64,000 nucleotides of DNA from DLAJ01 sp964655525. GTDB lineage: Bacteria; Bacillota; Clostridia; Lachnospirales; Lachnospiraceae. A program made the translations under genes and the position numbers. The stretch lies in assembly GCA_964655525.1 (NCBI GenBank), contig CAZZNE010000010.1, positions 1-64,000 of the forward strand, read 5' to 3'. The notes below the pieces were generated by a model that did no database searches, was not told the DNA's origin, and saw only the letters and a program-made list of their open reading frames with translations. Position 1 is the first letter of the stretch, and every line of letters begins with the position of its first letter. Of this stretch, positions 45,620 through 53,517 are shown in pieces.

Positions 45620-46041
45620 TCTAAAATCCTATACTTTCTATGATTTCATATTATTACTATTATATTAAATGAAAGTATTGAAAAAAGCAATCAGAAAGAA
45701 TTATACACAGCCTGGGTGTCTATAAAATAAAAAGTTAACATAAAAGTAAGCTGTTATGTTTCATCTGTGTATAACCTTCAGGAAGAACATAAACAATTTC
45801 CACTATTCCAAACTGGAATTCATGAAGTGATTCAATTTGATTATACACGAAATATAAAATAGTTATCCACAAGATATAAACAAATTGTGGATAATATTAT
45901 GTAAAGTATTATTTTTTAGGGATACCGCAATATTTAGTTTACAAATAATGATTAATAACTAGATATGGAAATTGGACAAAATCACGAATTTTCAGAGGAT
46001 TTTTCGTGTTTTTTATAATTTCTAAAATTTAAAAAATTGTA
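45620..46041. other. oriC, main part, with DnaA boxes and AT-rich unwinding region
   Basis: Exact boxes are TTATCCACA (45863-45871) and its complement TGTGGATAA (45886-45894). One-mismatch boxes TTATACACA lie at 45701-45709, at 45766-45774 (complement) and TTATACACG at 45841-45849. The 45900-46040 part is very AT-rich and lacks boxes, as expected for the unwinding element. No gene is present between dnaA and rpmH. Confidence 0.88.
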
Positions 46042-46070
46042 TTGACGTAAATATTTTCTTCTTATATAAT
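46042..46070 (+). promoter_or_regulatory. rpmH promoter
   Basis: TTGACG (46042-46047), 17 bp, TATAAT (46065-46070). It drives rpmH and perhaps the genes behind it. Confidence 0.8.
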
Positions 46071-46152
46071 TGTAACGATTGTTTTTCAATATCGCAAAAT
46101 TGAATACCTGTTTCCATAAAAAAGGTAACATGATAAGGAGGTGTATCGCACT

Positions 46153-46287
46153 ATGAAGATGACGTTTCAGCCTAAGAATAGACAGAGAAAGAAAGTTCAC
46201 GGTTTTCGTTCCAGAATGAGTACGCCGGGCGGAAGAAAAGTATTGGCAGCCAGACGTGCAAAAGGAAGAAAGAGACTGTCAGCATAA
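46153..46287 (+). CDS. rpmH: ribosomal protein L34
   Basis: The 44-residue, very basic protein (MKMTFQPKNRQRKK start; FRSRMSTPGGRKVLAARRAKGRKRLSA end, given here in two parts: FRSRMSTPGGRKVL and AARRAKGRKRLSA) is the standard L34 of the large subunit. AAGGAGG precedes the ATG. It is followed within a few bases by an 11-bp terminator hairpin (46286-46312), which should reduce transcription into rnpA, as known for this operon. Confidence 0.98.
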   Translation: MKMTFQPKNRQRKKVHGFRSRMSTPGGRKVLAARRAKGRKRLSA

Positions 46288-46312
46288 AAAAGAGTGCTCT
46301 GCACTCTTTTTT
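46286..46312 (+). terminator. terminator or attenuator between rpmH and rnpA
   Basis: AAAAAGAGTGC-TCT-GCACTCTTTTTT overlaps the end of rpmH. It probably sets the excess of L34 over RNase P protein. Confidence 0.8.
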
Positions 46313-46341
46313 ATTAAATTAATCAGTAGGAAAGCTTAAAT

Positions 46342-46680
46342 ATGATGAAGTTTTCGGATTCCTTAAAAAAGAACAGAGATTTTCAAAATGTGTATCAAAA
46401 TGGAAAATCCTATGCCAACAAATATCTGGTAATGTATGTATTGAAAAACAATCTTGGTACAAATAGGATCGGAATCTCTGTCAGTAAAAAAGTCGGAAAC
46501 AGTGTGGTAAGGCATCGCCTGACACGCTTGGTCCGCGAAATTTACAGACTACATGAGGAAATGTTTAATAGTGGTTTAGACATTGTAGTCGTGGCACGAG
46601 TGAATGCGAAATCCATATTATACACGGATATGGAAAGTGCCTTGCTTCATCTTGCAAAACTTCACAAAATTTTAAAGTGA
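46342..46680 (+). CDS. rnpA: ribonuclease P protein component
   Basis: The 112-residue basic protein has the RnpA core GISVSKKVGNSVVRHRLTRLVREIYR, here in two parts: GISVSKKVGNSVVRHRL and TRLVREIYR. It supports the RNase P RNA in tRNA 5' processing. The start may be ATG 46342 or the next codon; AGGAAAGC is upstream. Confidence 0.96.
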   Translation: MMKFSDSLKKNRDFQNVYQNGKSYANKYLVMYVLKNNLGTNRIGISVSKKVGNSVVRHRLTRLVREIYRLHEEMFNSGLDIVVVARVNAKSILYTDMESALLHLAKLHKILK

Positions 46681-46694
46681 AGTAATCTGTAATC

Positions 46695-46907
46695 ATGATG
46701 AAAAAAATGTTGATTGGACTGATCAAACTTTATAGAAAGTATATTTCTCCGCTTAAGCGTACAAAATGTCCTTATTTTCCGTGCTGTTCCGAGTATGGAC
46801 TGCAGGCTATAGAAAAATACGGGGCATTCAAAGGAGGAGCGCTTGCTGTATGGAGAATTTTAAGGTGTAATCCTTTTTCGAAGGGCGGTTATGATCCGGT
46901 GCCTTGA
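46695..46907 (+). CDS. yidD: membrane protein insertion efficiency factor YidD
   Basis: The 70-residue protein has the family's core: LIKLYRKYISPL, three cysteines in CPYFPCCSEYG, AIEKYGAFKGG and RCNPFSKGGYDPVP at the end. It is an amphipathic inner-face membrane protein that helps YidC insertion. It sits between rnpA and yidC as usual. Confidence 0.95.
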   Translation: MMKKMLIGLIKLYRKYISPLKRTKCPYFPCCSEYGLQAIEKYGAFKGGALAVWRILRCNPFSKGGYDPVP

Positions 46908-46930
46908 TCAGTCCGATAGGAGGAAAACAA

Positions 46931-48208
46931 GTGGCAGATATTTTATTAACTTCGAACTCTACACCGATTTTTAAGTATATTGTATGGGTTCTTGGCAAGA
47001 TCATTAATGTTATTTTCGAATTTCTTTATCTGATTCATATTCCGAATATCGGTCTTGCCATTGTTCTTTTTACCATTGTGATCTATATGCTGATGATGCC
47101 GCTTACGATTAAGCAGCAGAAATTTTCTAAGCTGTCTGCAAGAATGAATCCTGAAATTCAGGCGATTCAAAAGAAGTATAAAGGAAAAACAGATCAGCAG
47201 TCCATGATGGCAATGAATCAGGAGACGCGTGCTGTCTATGCAAAGTATGGTGTATCTCCTTCGGGAAGTTGCTTGCAGTTATTGGTTCAGTTACCCGTAT
47301 TGTTTGCTTTGTACCGCGTTATTTATCAGATGCCTGCATATGTTACAAAAATCAGAGAATGCTTTGATGGTTTTGTGCAGACTCTCGGAAAAAATGATAT
47401 TGCCTTTTTTCAGGAAAATGTCAGCAGCTTCGTATATTATAGGAAGCAGTTTACAGAATCTGCTCTTGCAGGTGCGAAATATGGGAATATTCAGAACAGC
47501 TTTATCGACGTATTGAATCGGGCGAGCAGCTCGGACTGGGATAAAATCATTGAACAGTACGGAAGTTCCGCAGCAAATGTTAATGAGAGTTTGATGAAAT
47601 ACAATAATTTCCTCGGATTAAATATCGGAGATTCTCCATCTGCCATTATTCGTAATGCGATCAACAGCGGCGCATGGCTGCTTGTTATTATGGCAGTGTT
47701 GATTCCGGTTCTTTCTGCAATCACCCAGTGGGTGAATATCAAGCTTGCACCTCAGCCGGAGACAAATAATAACAATCAGGAACAAAGTCCAATGATGGCA
47801 TCCATGAAGACCATGAACATGATCATGCCGATCATGTCCGCAGTTTTTTGTTATACGCTTCCTGCCGGTATGGGTATTTACTGGATTGCAAGTGCGCTTG
47901 TCCGTACCGTACAGCAGATCGTCATCAATAAGCAGCTCAATAAGATTGATGTGGATGAGATGATGAAAAAGAATTTGGAAAAATATAATGAAAAAATGAA
48001 ACGTATGGGTCTTCCTGCTCAGCAGCTTAACAATACTGCGAAGCTGAATACCAGAAGCGTGGAAACACAAAAACCGCAGCGTTCCAAAGAGGAAAAAGAA
48101 GAAGCAATCAAAAAAGCGACGGAATACTATAACAATAATGCAAAGCCGGGCAGCCTGACAGCAAAAGCAAATATGGTAAAGCAGTATAATGAAAAGAATA
48201 ATAAATAA
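46931..48208 (+). CDS. yidC: membrane insertase YidC/OxaI (SpoIIIJ type)
   Basis: The protein has 425 residues from GTG 46931 with AGGAGG seven bases upstream; TTG 46904 overlaps yidD and is unlikely. Five membrane helices include the first (FEFLYLIHIPNIGLAIVLF), the conserved hydrophilic groove and the hairpin KQQKFSKLSARMNPEIQ. A long insertion of about 100 residues (residues 160-240), rich in Asn and Ser, lies between helices 2 and 3, longer than in Bacillus. The C-terminus is basic (about 90 residues) and binds ribosomes. It lacks the lipoprotein cysteine typical of Bacillus SpoIIIJ. Confidence 0.94.
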   Translation: MADILLTSNSTPIFKYIVWVLGKIINVIFEFLYLIHIPNIGLAIVLFTIVIYMLMMPLTIKQQKFSKLSARMNPEIQAIQKKYKGKTDQQSMMAMNQETRAVYAKYGVSPSGSCLQLLVQLPVLFALYRVIYQMPAYVTKIRECFDGFVQTLGKNDIAFFQENVSSFVYYRKQFTESALAGAKYGNIQNSFIDVLNRASSSDWDKIIEQYGSSAANVNESLMKYNNFLGLNIGDSPSAIIRNAINSGAWLLVIMAVLIPVLSAITQWVNIKLAPQPETNNNNQEQSPMMASMKTMNMIMPIMSAVFCYTLPAGMGIYWIASALVRTVQQIVINKQLNKIDVDEMMKKNLEKYNEKMKRMGLPAQQLNNTAKLNTRSVETQKPQRSKEEKEEAIKKATEYYNNNAKPGSLTAKANMVKQYNEKNNK

Positions 48209-48240
48209 TTAGAATTATTTGGGAAGAAAGGATATGTGAA

Positions 48241-48876
48241 ATGGATTATAAAGAGTATAGCGGTAAAACCGTCAATGATGCGATCACGGAAGCATGTAAA
48301 GCGCTAGGCGTACCGAGTGATAAGCTTGATTATCATGTAGTTGAAGAAGGTTCCAGCGGATTTTTGGGAATCGGTTCAAAGCTTGCAAAGATTGAAGCAA
48401 AAGTGAAAGAAGAAGAACTCAGTATCGATCAGACAGCAAAAAACTTTTTAGAGGATGTATTTCGATCGATGAATTATGCTGTGGCAATTGACGCTTTTTA
48501 TGATGAAAATGAAAAAACGCTTGATATTGACTTAAAGGGCGATGAAATGGGAATTTTGATCGGAAAAAGAGGACAGACCCTTGATTCTCTTCAATATCTG
48601 GTATCCCTTGTAGTCAATAAAGGAACGGAAGATTATATCCGCGTGAAAGTGGATACGGAAAATTACCGCAAGAGAAGAAAAGAAACCTTGGAAAATCTTG
48701 CAAAAAATATTTCTTATAAAGTGAAGAGAACAAAACGTTCTGTTTCTTTAGAGCCGATGAATCCGTATGAGAGACGCATCATTCATTCTGCGCTTCAGAA
48801 CGATAAATATGTGACGACGCACAGCGAGGGGGAAGAACCGTTCCGCCGCGTAGTCGTAACCTTGAGAAAGTTTTAA
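48241..48876 (+). CDS. jag: Jag/KhpB RNA-binding protein
   Basis: The 211-residue protein has a Jag_N domain (1-52: YSGKTVNDAITEACKALG, GSSGFLGIGSK), a KH domain with GKRGQTLDSLQYL (about 104-116) and a C-terminal R3H domain (EPMNPYERRIIHSALQ, SEGEEPFRRVVV). It is the partner of KhpA and a translational regulator of cell division and elongation in Firmicutes. It stands 32 bp after yidC and four bases before mnmE. Confidence 0.95.
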   Translation: MDYKEYSGKTVNDAITEACKALGVPSDKLDYHVVEEGSSGFLGIGSKLAKIEAKVKEEELSIDQTAKNFLEDVFRSMNYAVAIDAFYDENEKTLDIDLKGDEMGILIGKRGQTLDSLQYLVSLVVNKGTEDYIRVKVDTENYRKRRKETLENLAKNISYKVKRTKRSVSLEPMNPYERRIIHSALQNDKYVTTHSEGEEPFRRVVVTLRKF

Positions 48877-48880
48877 AAAA

Positions 48881-50338
48881 ATGGAAAATGAAACAATTGC
48901 TGCGATTGCAACGCCTGCCGGAAACGGCGGTATCGGTATTATCCGTGTGAGCGGGGAACATGCTTTTTCCGTTGTTCATCCGATTTATTGTAATCGCAAA
49001 AAAGAGCATACCTTATTGAATTATCAGACACACACCATTCACTATGGCTTTATCTGCGACGGCGATGACGTCGTGGATGAGGTCATGGTGTCGGTCATGA
49101 AAGCGCCCCATACCTATACGACGGAGAATACGGTTGAGATCAACTGCCATGGCGGAATGTTTCTCATGAATCGTATCTTGTCCCTCGTATTAGCGAATGG
49201 GGCGCGTCTTGCCGAACCAGGCGAATTTACAAAACGTGCTTTTTTAAACGGAAGGATCGATCTGTCAGAGGCGGAAGCGGTGATGGATGTTCTGCGTTCC
49301 AAAAATGACCTTGCACTTAAGGCTTCCATGGCGCAGCTAAAGGGTTCCATTTCTTCTAAGATAAAAGAACTGCGCGCTGATATTCTACATGAAATTGCTT
49401 TTATTGAATCTGCTTTGGATGATCCGGAGCATATCAGCCTGGATGGGTATCAGGAACAGCTTCTCACAAAAATAAAACGTTTGTCTGATGAGTGTATGAG
49501 TCTGATCCGTTCTGCAGATCAGGGAAAGATGATAAAAGAGGGGATACGTACCGTCATTGTAGGAAAACCCAATGCCGGAAAGTCTTCTTTACTGAATCTG
49601 CTCCTTGGAGAAGAAAAAGCGATCGTTACGGATATTGCCGGGACGACGCGCGATACACTCGAAGAAAGTCTGATGATCGGAGAGATACAATTAAATATTG
49701 TGGATACGGCAGGAATCAGGGATACACAGGATAAAGTTGAAAAAATTGGTGTGGAACGTGCAAAATCCTATGCGGCGGATGCTGATTTGATCATTTATGT
49801 TGTTGATTCTTCTGCTCCTCTTGATGAAAACGATGAAGAGATTATTGATTTGTTAAAAAATAAAAAAGTCATTGTACTTATGAATAAATCGGACTTAACA
49901 TCTGTCATTACGGAAGATGAATTAAAACGTGCAATTCTTACAGGATTATCAGAGGATGATCAAGATAAGAAAAATCAAATTGAAAGTTATCCTGCAAAAG
50001 ATGAAAAAAATAAATTTGTGATCATCAAGACTTCAACCGCATCTTCAAGTAAGACCGGAATGCAGGATTTGGAAAAACAGATTCATTTGATGTTTATGAA
50101 TGGAGAAATTTCTGAGAATTCTGAAGTCATGATCACAAATATCCGACACAAAGAAGGACTGATCGAAGCACATGAAAGCTTAGGACAGGTTATGCAAAGT
50201 ATTATTTCCCAAATGCCGGAAGATTTTTATTCGATCGACTTAATGAGCGCCTATACTTCCCTTGGCAGGATTATTGGTGAGGAAGTGGAAGAAGATTTGG
50301 TGAATGAGATTTTTTCCAAGTTTTGTATGGGGAAATAA
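48881..50338 (+). CDS. mnmE: tRNA modification GTPase MnmE
   Basis: The 485-residue protein has the N-terminal formyl-THF-binding domain (TIAAIATPAGNGGIGIIRVSG), a helical domain, a G domain inserted in it (P-loop GKPNAGKSS at 228-236, DTAGIRDT, NKSD) and the C-terminal FCMGK whose cysteine is conserved. With MnmG it makes the cmnm5U modification of tRNA wobble U34. The G domain is about 25 residues longer than usual between NKSD and the last G-motif (STASSSKTGM). Confidence 0.96.
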   Translation: MENETIAAIATPAGNGGIGIIRVSGEHAFSVVHPIYCNRKKEHTLLNYQTHTIHYGFICDGDDVVDEVMVSVMKAPHTYTTENTVEINCHGGMFLMNRILSLVLANGARLAEPGEFTKRAFLNGRIDLSEAEAVMDVLRSKNDLALKASMAQLKGSISSKIKELRADILHEIAFIESALDDPEHISLDGYQEQLLTKIKRLSDECMSLIRSADQGKMIKEGIRTVIVGKPNAGKSSLLNLLLGEEKAIVTDIAGTTRDTLEESLMIGEIQLNIVDTAGIRDTQDKVEKIGVERAKSYAADADLIIYVVDSSAPLDENDEEIIDLLKNKKVIVLMNKSDLTSVITEDELKRAILTGLSEDDQDKKNQIESYPAKDEKNKFVIIKTSTASSSKTGMQDLEKQIHLMFMNGEISENSEVMITNIRHKEGLIEAHESLGQVMQSIISQMPEDFYSIDLMSAYTSLGRIIGEEVEEDLVNEIFSKFCMGK

Positions 50339-50362
50339 AAATCAAAAATAACAGTAATTAAA

Positions 50363-50416
50363 GCAGGTAAGTACGACCGAATGAATTGTCATACTTACCT
50401 GCCTGTTTTGTTTTTA
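50363..50416 (+). terminator. terminator after mnmE
   Basis: GCAGGTAAGTA (50363-50373) pairs with TACTTACCTGC (50392-50402), followed by CTGTTTTGTTTTT. Confidence 0.85.
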
Positions 50417-50421
50417 TGATA

Positions 50422-50640
50422 TTATGCCTGCTGACTCTTTTTGCCGCCGCAGTAAAGATAAAATGTGATCAGATAAATTCCGCAGATTCCGACAAGATCA
50501 TAAACGATTCTGGATACCCATGACATATTTCCAAAAATTTTTGCCACCAGATCAAAGCGGAAAAATCCAATTAGTGCCCAGTTGATTGCGCCTATGATAA
50601 CGATTGTTAATGCAGAACAATCTAAAAATTTATTATTCAT
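50422..50640 (-). CDS. DUF378 family small membrane protein
   Basis: The 72-residue protein has two membrane helices and the family's core (LTIVIIGAINWALIGFFRFD, LVAKIFG, RIVYDLVGICGIYLI). The function of DUF378 is unknown. A very strong ribosome binding site (GGAGGAG) precedes the ATG. It is a lone gene converging on mnmE. Confidence 0.88.
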   Translation of the reverse strand: MNNKFLDCSALTIVIIGAINWALIGFFRFDLVAKIFGNMSWVSRIVYDLVGICGIYLITFYLYCGGKKSQQA

Positions 50641-50752
50641 ATCTTCTCCTCCTTTTCTGTTCTTATTGTGTCCAGATTTATTGAAAACATAGATGTAAAT
50701 AAATGGTTGGAAAATAGAAAATTTATTAGATTATAAATATGCAAAAATAGTA

Positions 50753-50780
50753 TTGACGTCATAAAAATCTATGATATACT
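50753..50780 (+). promoter_or_regulatory. promoter of the leader peptide and its downstream gene
   Basis: TTGACG (50753-50758), 16 bp, TATACT (50775-50780). The transcript would start about 30 bp before the leader's ATG. Confidence 0.7.
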
Positions 50781-50816
50781 CCAAATTTCATATATAATAA
50801 GAGGAGGGTTCCAAAT

Positions 50817-50855
50817 ATGAAGAAATTAAGAAGAAAGTTTTTTGGAGTATTATAA
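50817..50855 (+). CDS. 12-residue leader peptide
   Basis: The frame MKKLRRKFFGVL is basic with a hydrophobic end. GAGGAGG lies six bases before the ATG, one of the best ribosome binding sites in the window. Its TAA shares a base with the ATG of the next gene (TAATG). As the next ATG has no own ribosome binding site, ribosomes ending here should restart there. No such frame is listed in common gene sets because of its length. Confidence 0.6.
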   Translation: MKKLRRKFFGVL

Positions 50856-51229
50856 TGAATATGAAAAATAATATATTAGAGTTTGAAAGACTATTAAAAC
50901 AGGTCGAAAAACTAATAAAATTTGATTTATCCGCTGAACAAGCTATTGCTGTATGGACTTCCAAAGATAGTATGTTTTGTTTTGCCAATCATAGTATTAT
51001 GTCTGGCAATATGGAAGATGAAAATAATTTTATTAAGACTCTTGTAGAAAACGGAGATAAAGAAGTAAAGTATGTTGTATGTATGTGGAATGATTCCACA
51101 CTTGATGTTCCGTCATGTCATTTGCGAGATTTATTGATAAAGTTAAGTCCCGTTAATTTGGAAACTGAGATTATTTTAAGAAATGGTGAAGATTATCAAA
51201 TTAAATCATTGAAAATGTTGATGCCATAA
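50855..51229 (+). CDS. unknown cytoplasmic protein translationally coupled to a leader
   Basis: The 124-residue protein has no membrane helix or signal. The first 30 residues are helical (ILEFERLLKQVEKLIKF); the rest is mixed, with DLSAEQAIAVWTSKD, MFCFANHS and VKYVVCMWNDSTL. I recognise no family. It is much more AT-rich than mnmE and mnmG around it, so it was probably acquired. It depends on the leader at 50817 for translation. A weak terminator (51249-51317) follows. Confidence 0.6.
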   Translation: MNMKNNILEFERLLKQVEKLIKFDLSAEQAIAVWTSKDSMFCFANHSIMSGNMEDENNFIKTLVENGDKEVKYVVCMWNDSTLDVPSCHLRDLLIKLSPVNLETEIILRNGEDYQIKSLKMLMP

Positions 51230-51248
51230 TAAAACAGGTTAAAAATAT

Positions 51249-51317
51249 AAAAAAGCCGTCGCGTCAAAAGAAATATGCAAATAAAGCATAGAACTGCTGA
51301 TAATGAGACGGTTTTTT
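51249..51317 (+). terminator. possible terminator with long loop
   Basis: AAAAAAGCCGTC and GACGGTTTTTT can pair with a bulged G; inside the 46-nt loop TATGC/GCATA forms a second stem. Confidence 0.5.
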
Positions 51318-51338
51318 GATGGAATAAAACCGGTTTGA

Positions 51339-51367
51339 TTGAGACTCAAAGATAATTATGATATAAT
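51339..51367 (+). promoter_or_regulatory. mnmG promoter
   Basis: TTGAGA (51339-51344), 17 bp, TATAAT (51362-51367). The family C repeat lies between it and the gene. Confidence 0.75.
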
Positions 51368-51390
51368 GAGCGTTAGCGAGAAGAATGAGT

Positions 51391-51446
51391 TTACTCATTC
51401 GGCGAGCGGCGAATGTCAATCATGAATCGAAGATTCATGATGTAAT
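51391..51446 (+). repeat. dispersed intergenic repeat, family C copy 2
   Basis: CGGCGAGCGGCGAATG core and the hairpin CATGAATC-GAA-GATTCATG. A hairpin GAATGAGT-TT-ACTCATTC (51383-51400) overlaps its start. It lies in the mnmG leader. Confidence 0.75.
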
Positions 51447-51468
51447 AGCCGCAAAGGAAAAGAAAGTG

Positions 51469-53379
51469 ATGAAAACAAGTATGTCGCAGATCAGAGAACA
51501 AGTTGATGTATGTGTGGTGGGTGCAGGTCATGCGGGCTGCGAGGCAGCGCTCGCCTGTGCGAGAATGGGACTTGAAACCGTTATTTTTACGGTCAGCGTG
51601 GATAGTATTGCACTGATGCCCTGCAATCCAAATATCGGCGGTTCGTCGAAAGGGCATTTAGTGAGAGAAGTGGATGCACTTGGCGGCGAAATGGGAAAGA
51701 ATATAGATAAGACATTTATCCAGTCAAAAATGTTAAATCGCTCAAAAGGACCGGCCGTACATTCTCTCCGCGCACAGGCGGATAAGGCGGAATATACGCG
51801 TTCCATGCGGAACATTTTGGAAAATCAGGAGCATTTGACGATCAAACAGGCGGAGGTTGTTGCACTTCTTTCAGAAGAAGTTTCAAATGAAAAAAAATGC
51901 GTGACAGGCGTTCAAATTTTAACGGGCGCCATTTATGAAGCGAAGGCAGTCGTGCTTTGTACAGGAACTTATCTGAATGCGCGCTGTCTCTGCGGAGAAG
52001 CAATCACCTATACCGGACCGAACGGGTTACAGCCGGCAAATCATTTAACGGATTCTTTGGAAAAACTTGGGATATGCATGCGGCGTTTTAAGACGGGAAC
52101 GCCTGCGCGAATGGACGGGCGAACGCTAGACTATTCTAAAATGGAAGAACAAAAAGGAGATGAGCGCGTTGTACCGTTTTCGTTTTCCACAAATCCGGAG
52201 GATGTGCAGATTGATCAGGTATCCTGTTATCTGACTTATACAAATGAAAAAACGCATGAGATCATTCGCGGAAATCTAGACCGTTCACCAATCTATGCAG
52301 GTGTGATCGAAGGTACGGGACCGCGTTATTGTCCTTCCATTGAGGATAAGGTCGTCAAGTTTGCAGATAAGGAACGGCATCAGGTTTTTATTGAGCCGGA
52401 AGGCTTACATACAAATGAAATGTATGTGGGTGGAATGTCGTCTTCGCTTCCGGAGGATGTGCAGCTTGCCATGTATCGGACGGTACCGGGTTTAGAGCAT
52501 TGTAAGATTGTTCGTAACGCTTATGCGATTGAGTATGACTGTATCGATCCGCAGCAGCTTTATCCGACTTTGCAGTTTAAAAATATCGAAGGACTTTTCA
52601 GCGGGGGACAGTTAAACGGAAGCAGCGGTTATGAAGAAGCTGCGGCACAGGGTCTGCTTGCGGGTATCAATGCGGCAAACTATGTGCGTGGAAAAGAACA
52701 GCTTGTCATAGACCGTTCCGAGGGTTACCTCGGCGTGCTTGTAGATGATCTTGTTACAAAAGAAAATTTTGAACCGTATCGCATGATGACGTCGCGCGCG
52801 GAATATCGTCTGTTGCTGCGTCAGGATAATGCGGATCTTCGTTTGCGCAAATATGGATTTCAGGTGGGACTCATCACAAAAGAGCAATATGATGAGGTTC
52901 TTTTGAAACAAAAAAGAATTCAGGAAGAAATCGAACGATTAAAACATGTGATGGTCGGTGCAAATAAAACCGTGCAGGATTTTTTGGAAGCGCAGGAAAG
53001 CGCGCCGTTAAAAACAGCGGCTTCATTAGCGGAATTGATGTGTCGGCCGGAGCTTTCCTATGAAACGCTTGCACCGCTGGATCAGGAGAGGAAGCCTCTG
53101 CCTAATGACGTGATTGAGCAGGTGGAGATCGAGGTCAAATATGAGGGCTATATTGCAAGACAGGTAAGGCAGGTCGAGCAATTTCATAAAATGGAAAAAA
53201 AGAAGCTTCCTGAAGATATGGATTATGATGATGTGGGTAGCCTGCGCTTAGAGGCGAGGCAAAAGCTGAAACAATTTAGACCGATCAACGTCGGACAGGC
53301 TTCCAGAATTTCAGGCGTTTCTCCGTCGGATATTTCTGTGCTTCTGATTTATTTGGAACATAAATTCAAGAAAATTTGA
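51469..53379 (+). CDS. mnmG: tRNA uridine-5-carboxymethylaminomethyl modification enzyme MnmG
   Basis: The protein has 636 residues from ATG 51469, preceded by AAAGGA. The FAD-binding start DVCVVGAGHAGCEAALA, the FNPN-type block MPCNPNIGGSSKGH with the active cysteine, and GTGPRYCPSIEDKVV are standard. The open frame extends to 51385 through a family C repeat, which would add a false N-terminus. With MnmE it modifies U34. The neighbours mnmE and rsmG are as usual, but the DUF378 gene and the unknown gene (50422-51229) split the mnmE-mnmG pair. Confidence 0.96.
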   Translation: MKTSMSQIREQVDVCVVGAGHAGCEAALACARMGLETVIFTVSVDSIALMPCNPNIGGSSKGHLVREVDALGGEMGKNIDKTFIQSKMLNRSKGPAVHSLRAQADKAEYTRSMRNILENQEHLTIKQAEVVALLSEEVSNEKKCVTGVQILTGAIYEAKAVVLCTGTYLNARCLCGEAITYTGPNGLQPANHLTDSLEKLGICMRRFKTGTPARMDGRTLDYSKMEEQKGDERVVPFSFSTNPEDVQIDQVSCYLTYTNEKTHEIIRGNLDRSPIYAGVIEGTGPRYCPSIEDKVVKFADKERHQVFIEPEGLHTNEMYVGGMSSSLPEDVQLAMYRTVPGLEHCKIVRNAYAIEYDCIDPQQLYPTLQFKNIEGLFSGGQLNGSSGYEEAAAQGLLAGINAANYVRGKEQLVIDRSEGYLGVLVDDLVTKENFEPYRMMTSRAEYRLLLRQDNADLRLRKYGFQVGLITKEQYDEVLLKQKRIQEEIERLKHVMVGANKTVQDFLEAQESAPLKTAASLAELMCRPELSYETLAPLDQERKPLPNDVIEQVEIEVKYEGYIARQVRQVEQFHKMEKKKLPEDMDYDDVGSLRLEARQKLKQFRPINVGQASRISGVSPSDISVLLIYLEHKFKKI

Positions 53380-53395
53380 TTTTGCAAGCGGAGGT

Positions 53396-53517
53396 AGTGT
53401 GAAAAATAAATTTTTCACAAGCGAACTTGTTCGCTTTGCAAATTTGTGCCTGCGGCATAGCGTATTTCATACGCATTCAAGTTTGCAGGATGAGAGAAGG
53501 GCATGGTTATTTTTATG
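53396..53517 (+). repeat. dispersed leader repeat, family B copy 2
   Basis: GTGAAAAATAAATTTTTCAC hairpin, then GCGAAC-TT-GTTCGC, TTTGCAAATTTGTGC, an extra palindrome GCGTATTTCATACGC, CAAGTTTGCAGGATGAGA and the start region. It fills the mnmG-rsmG spacer and includes rsmG's ribosome binding site. Confidence 0.8.
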
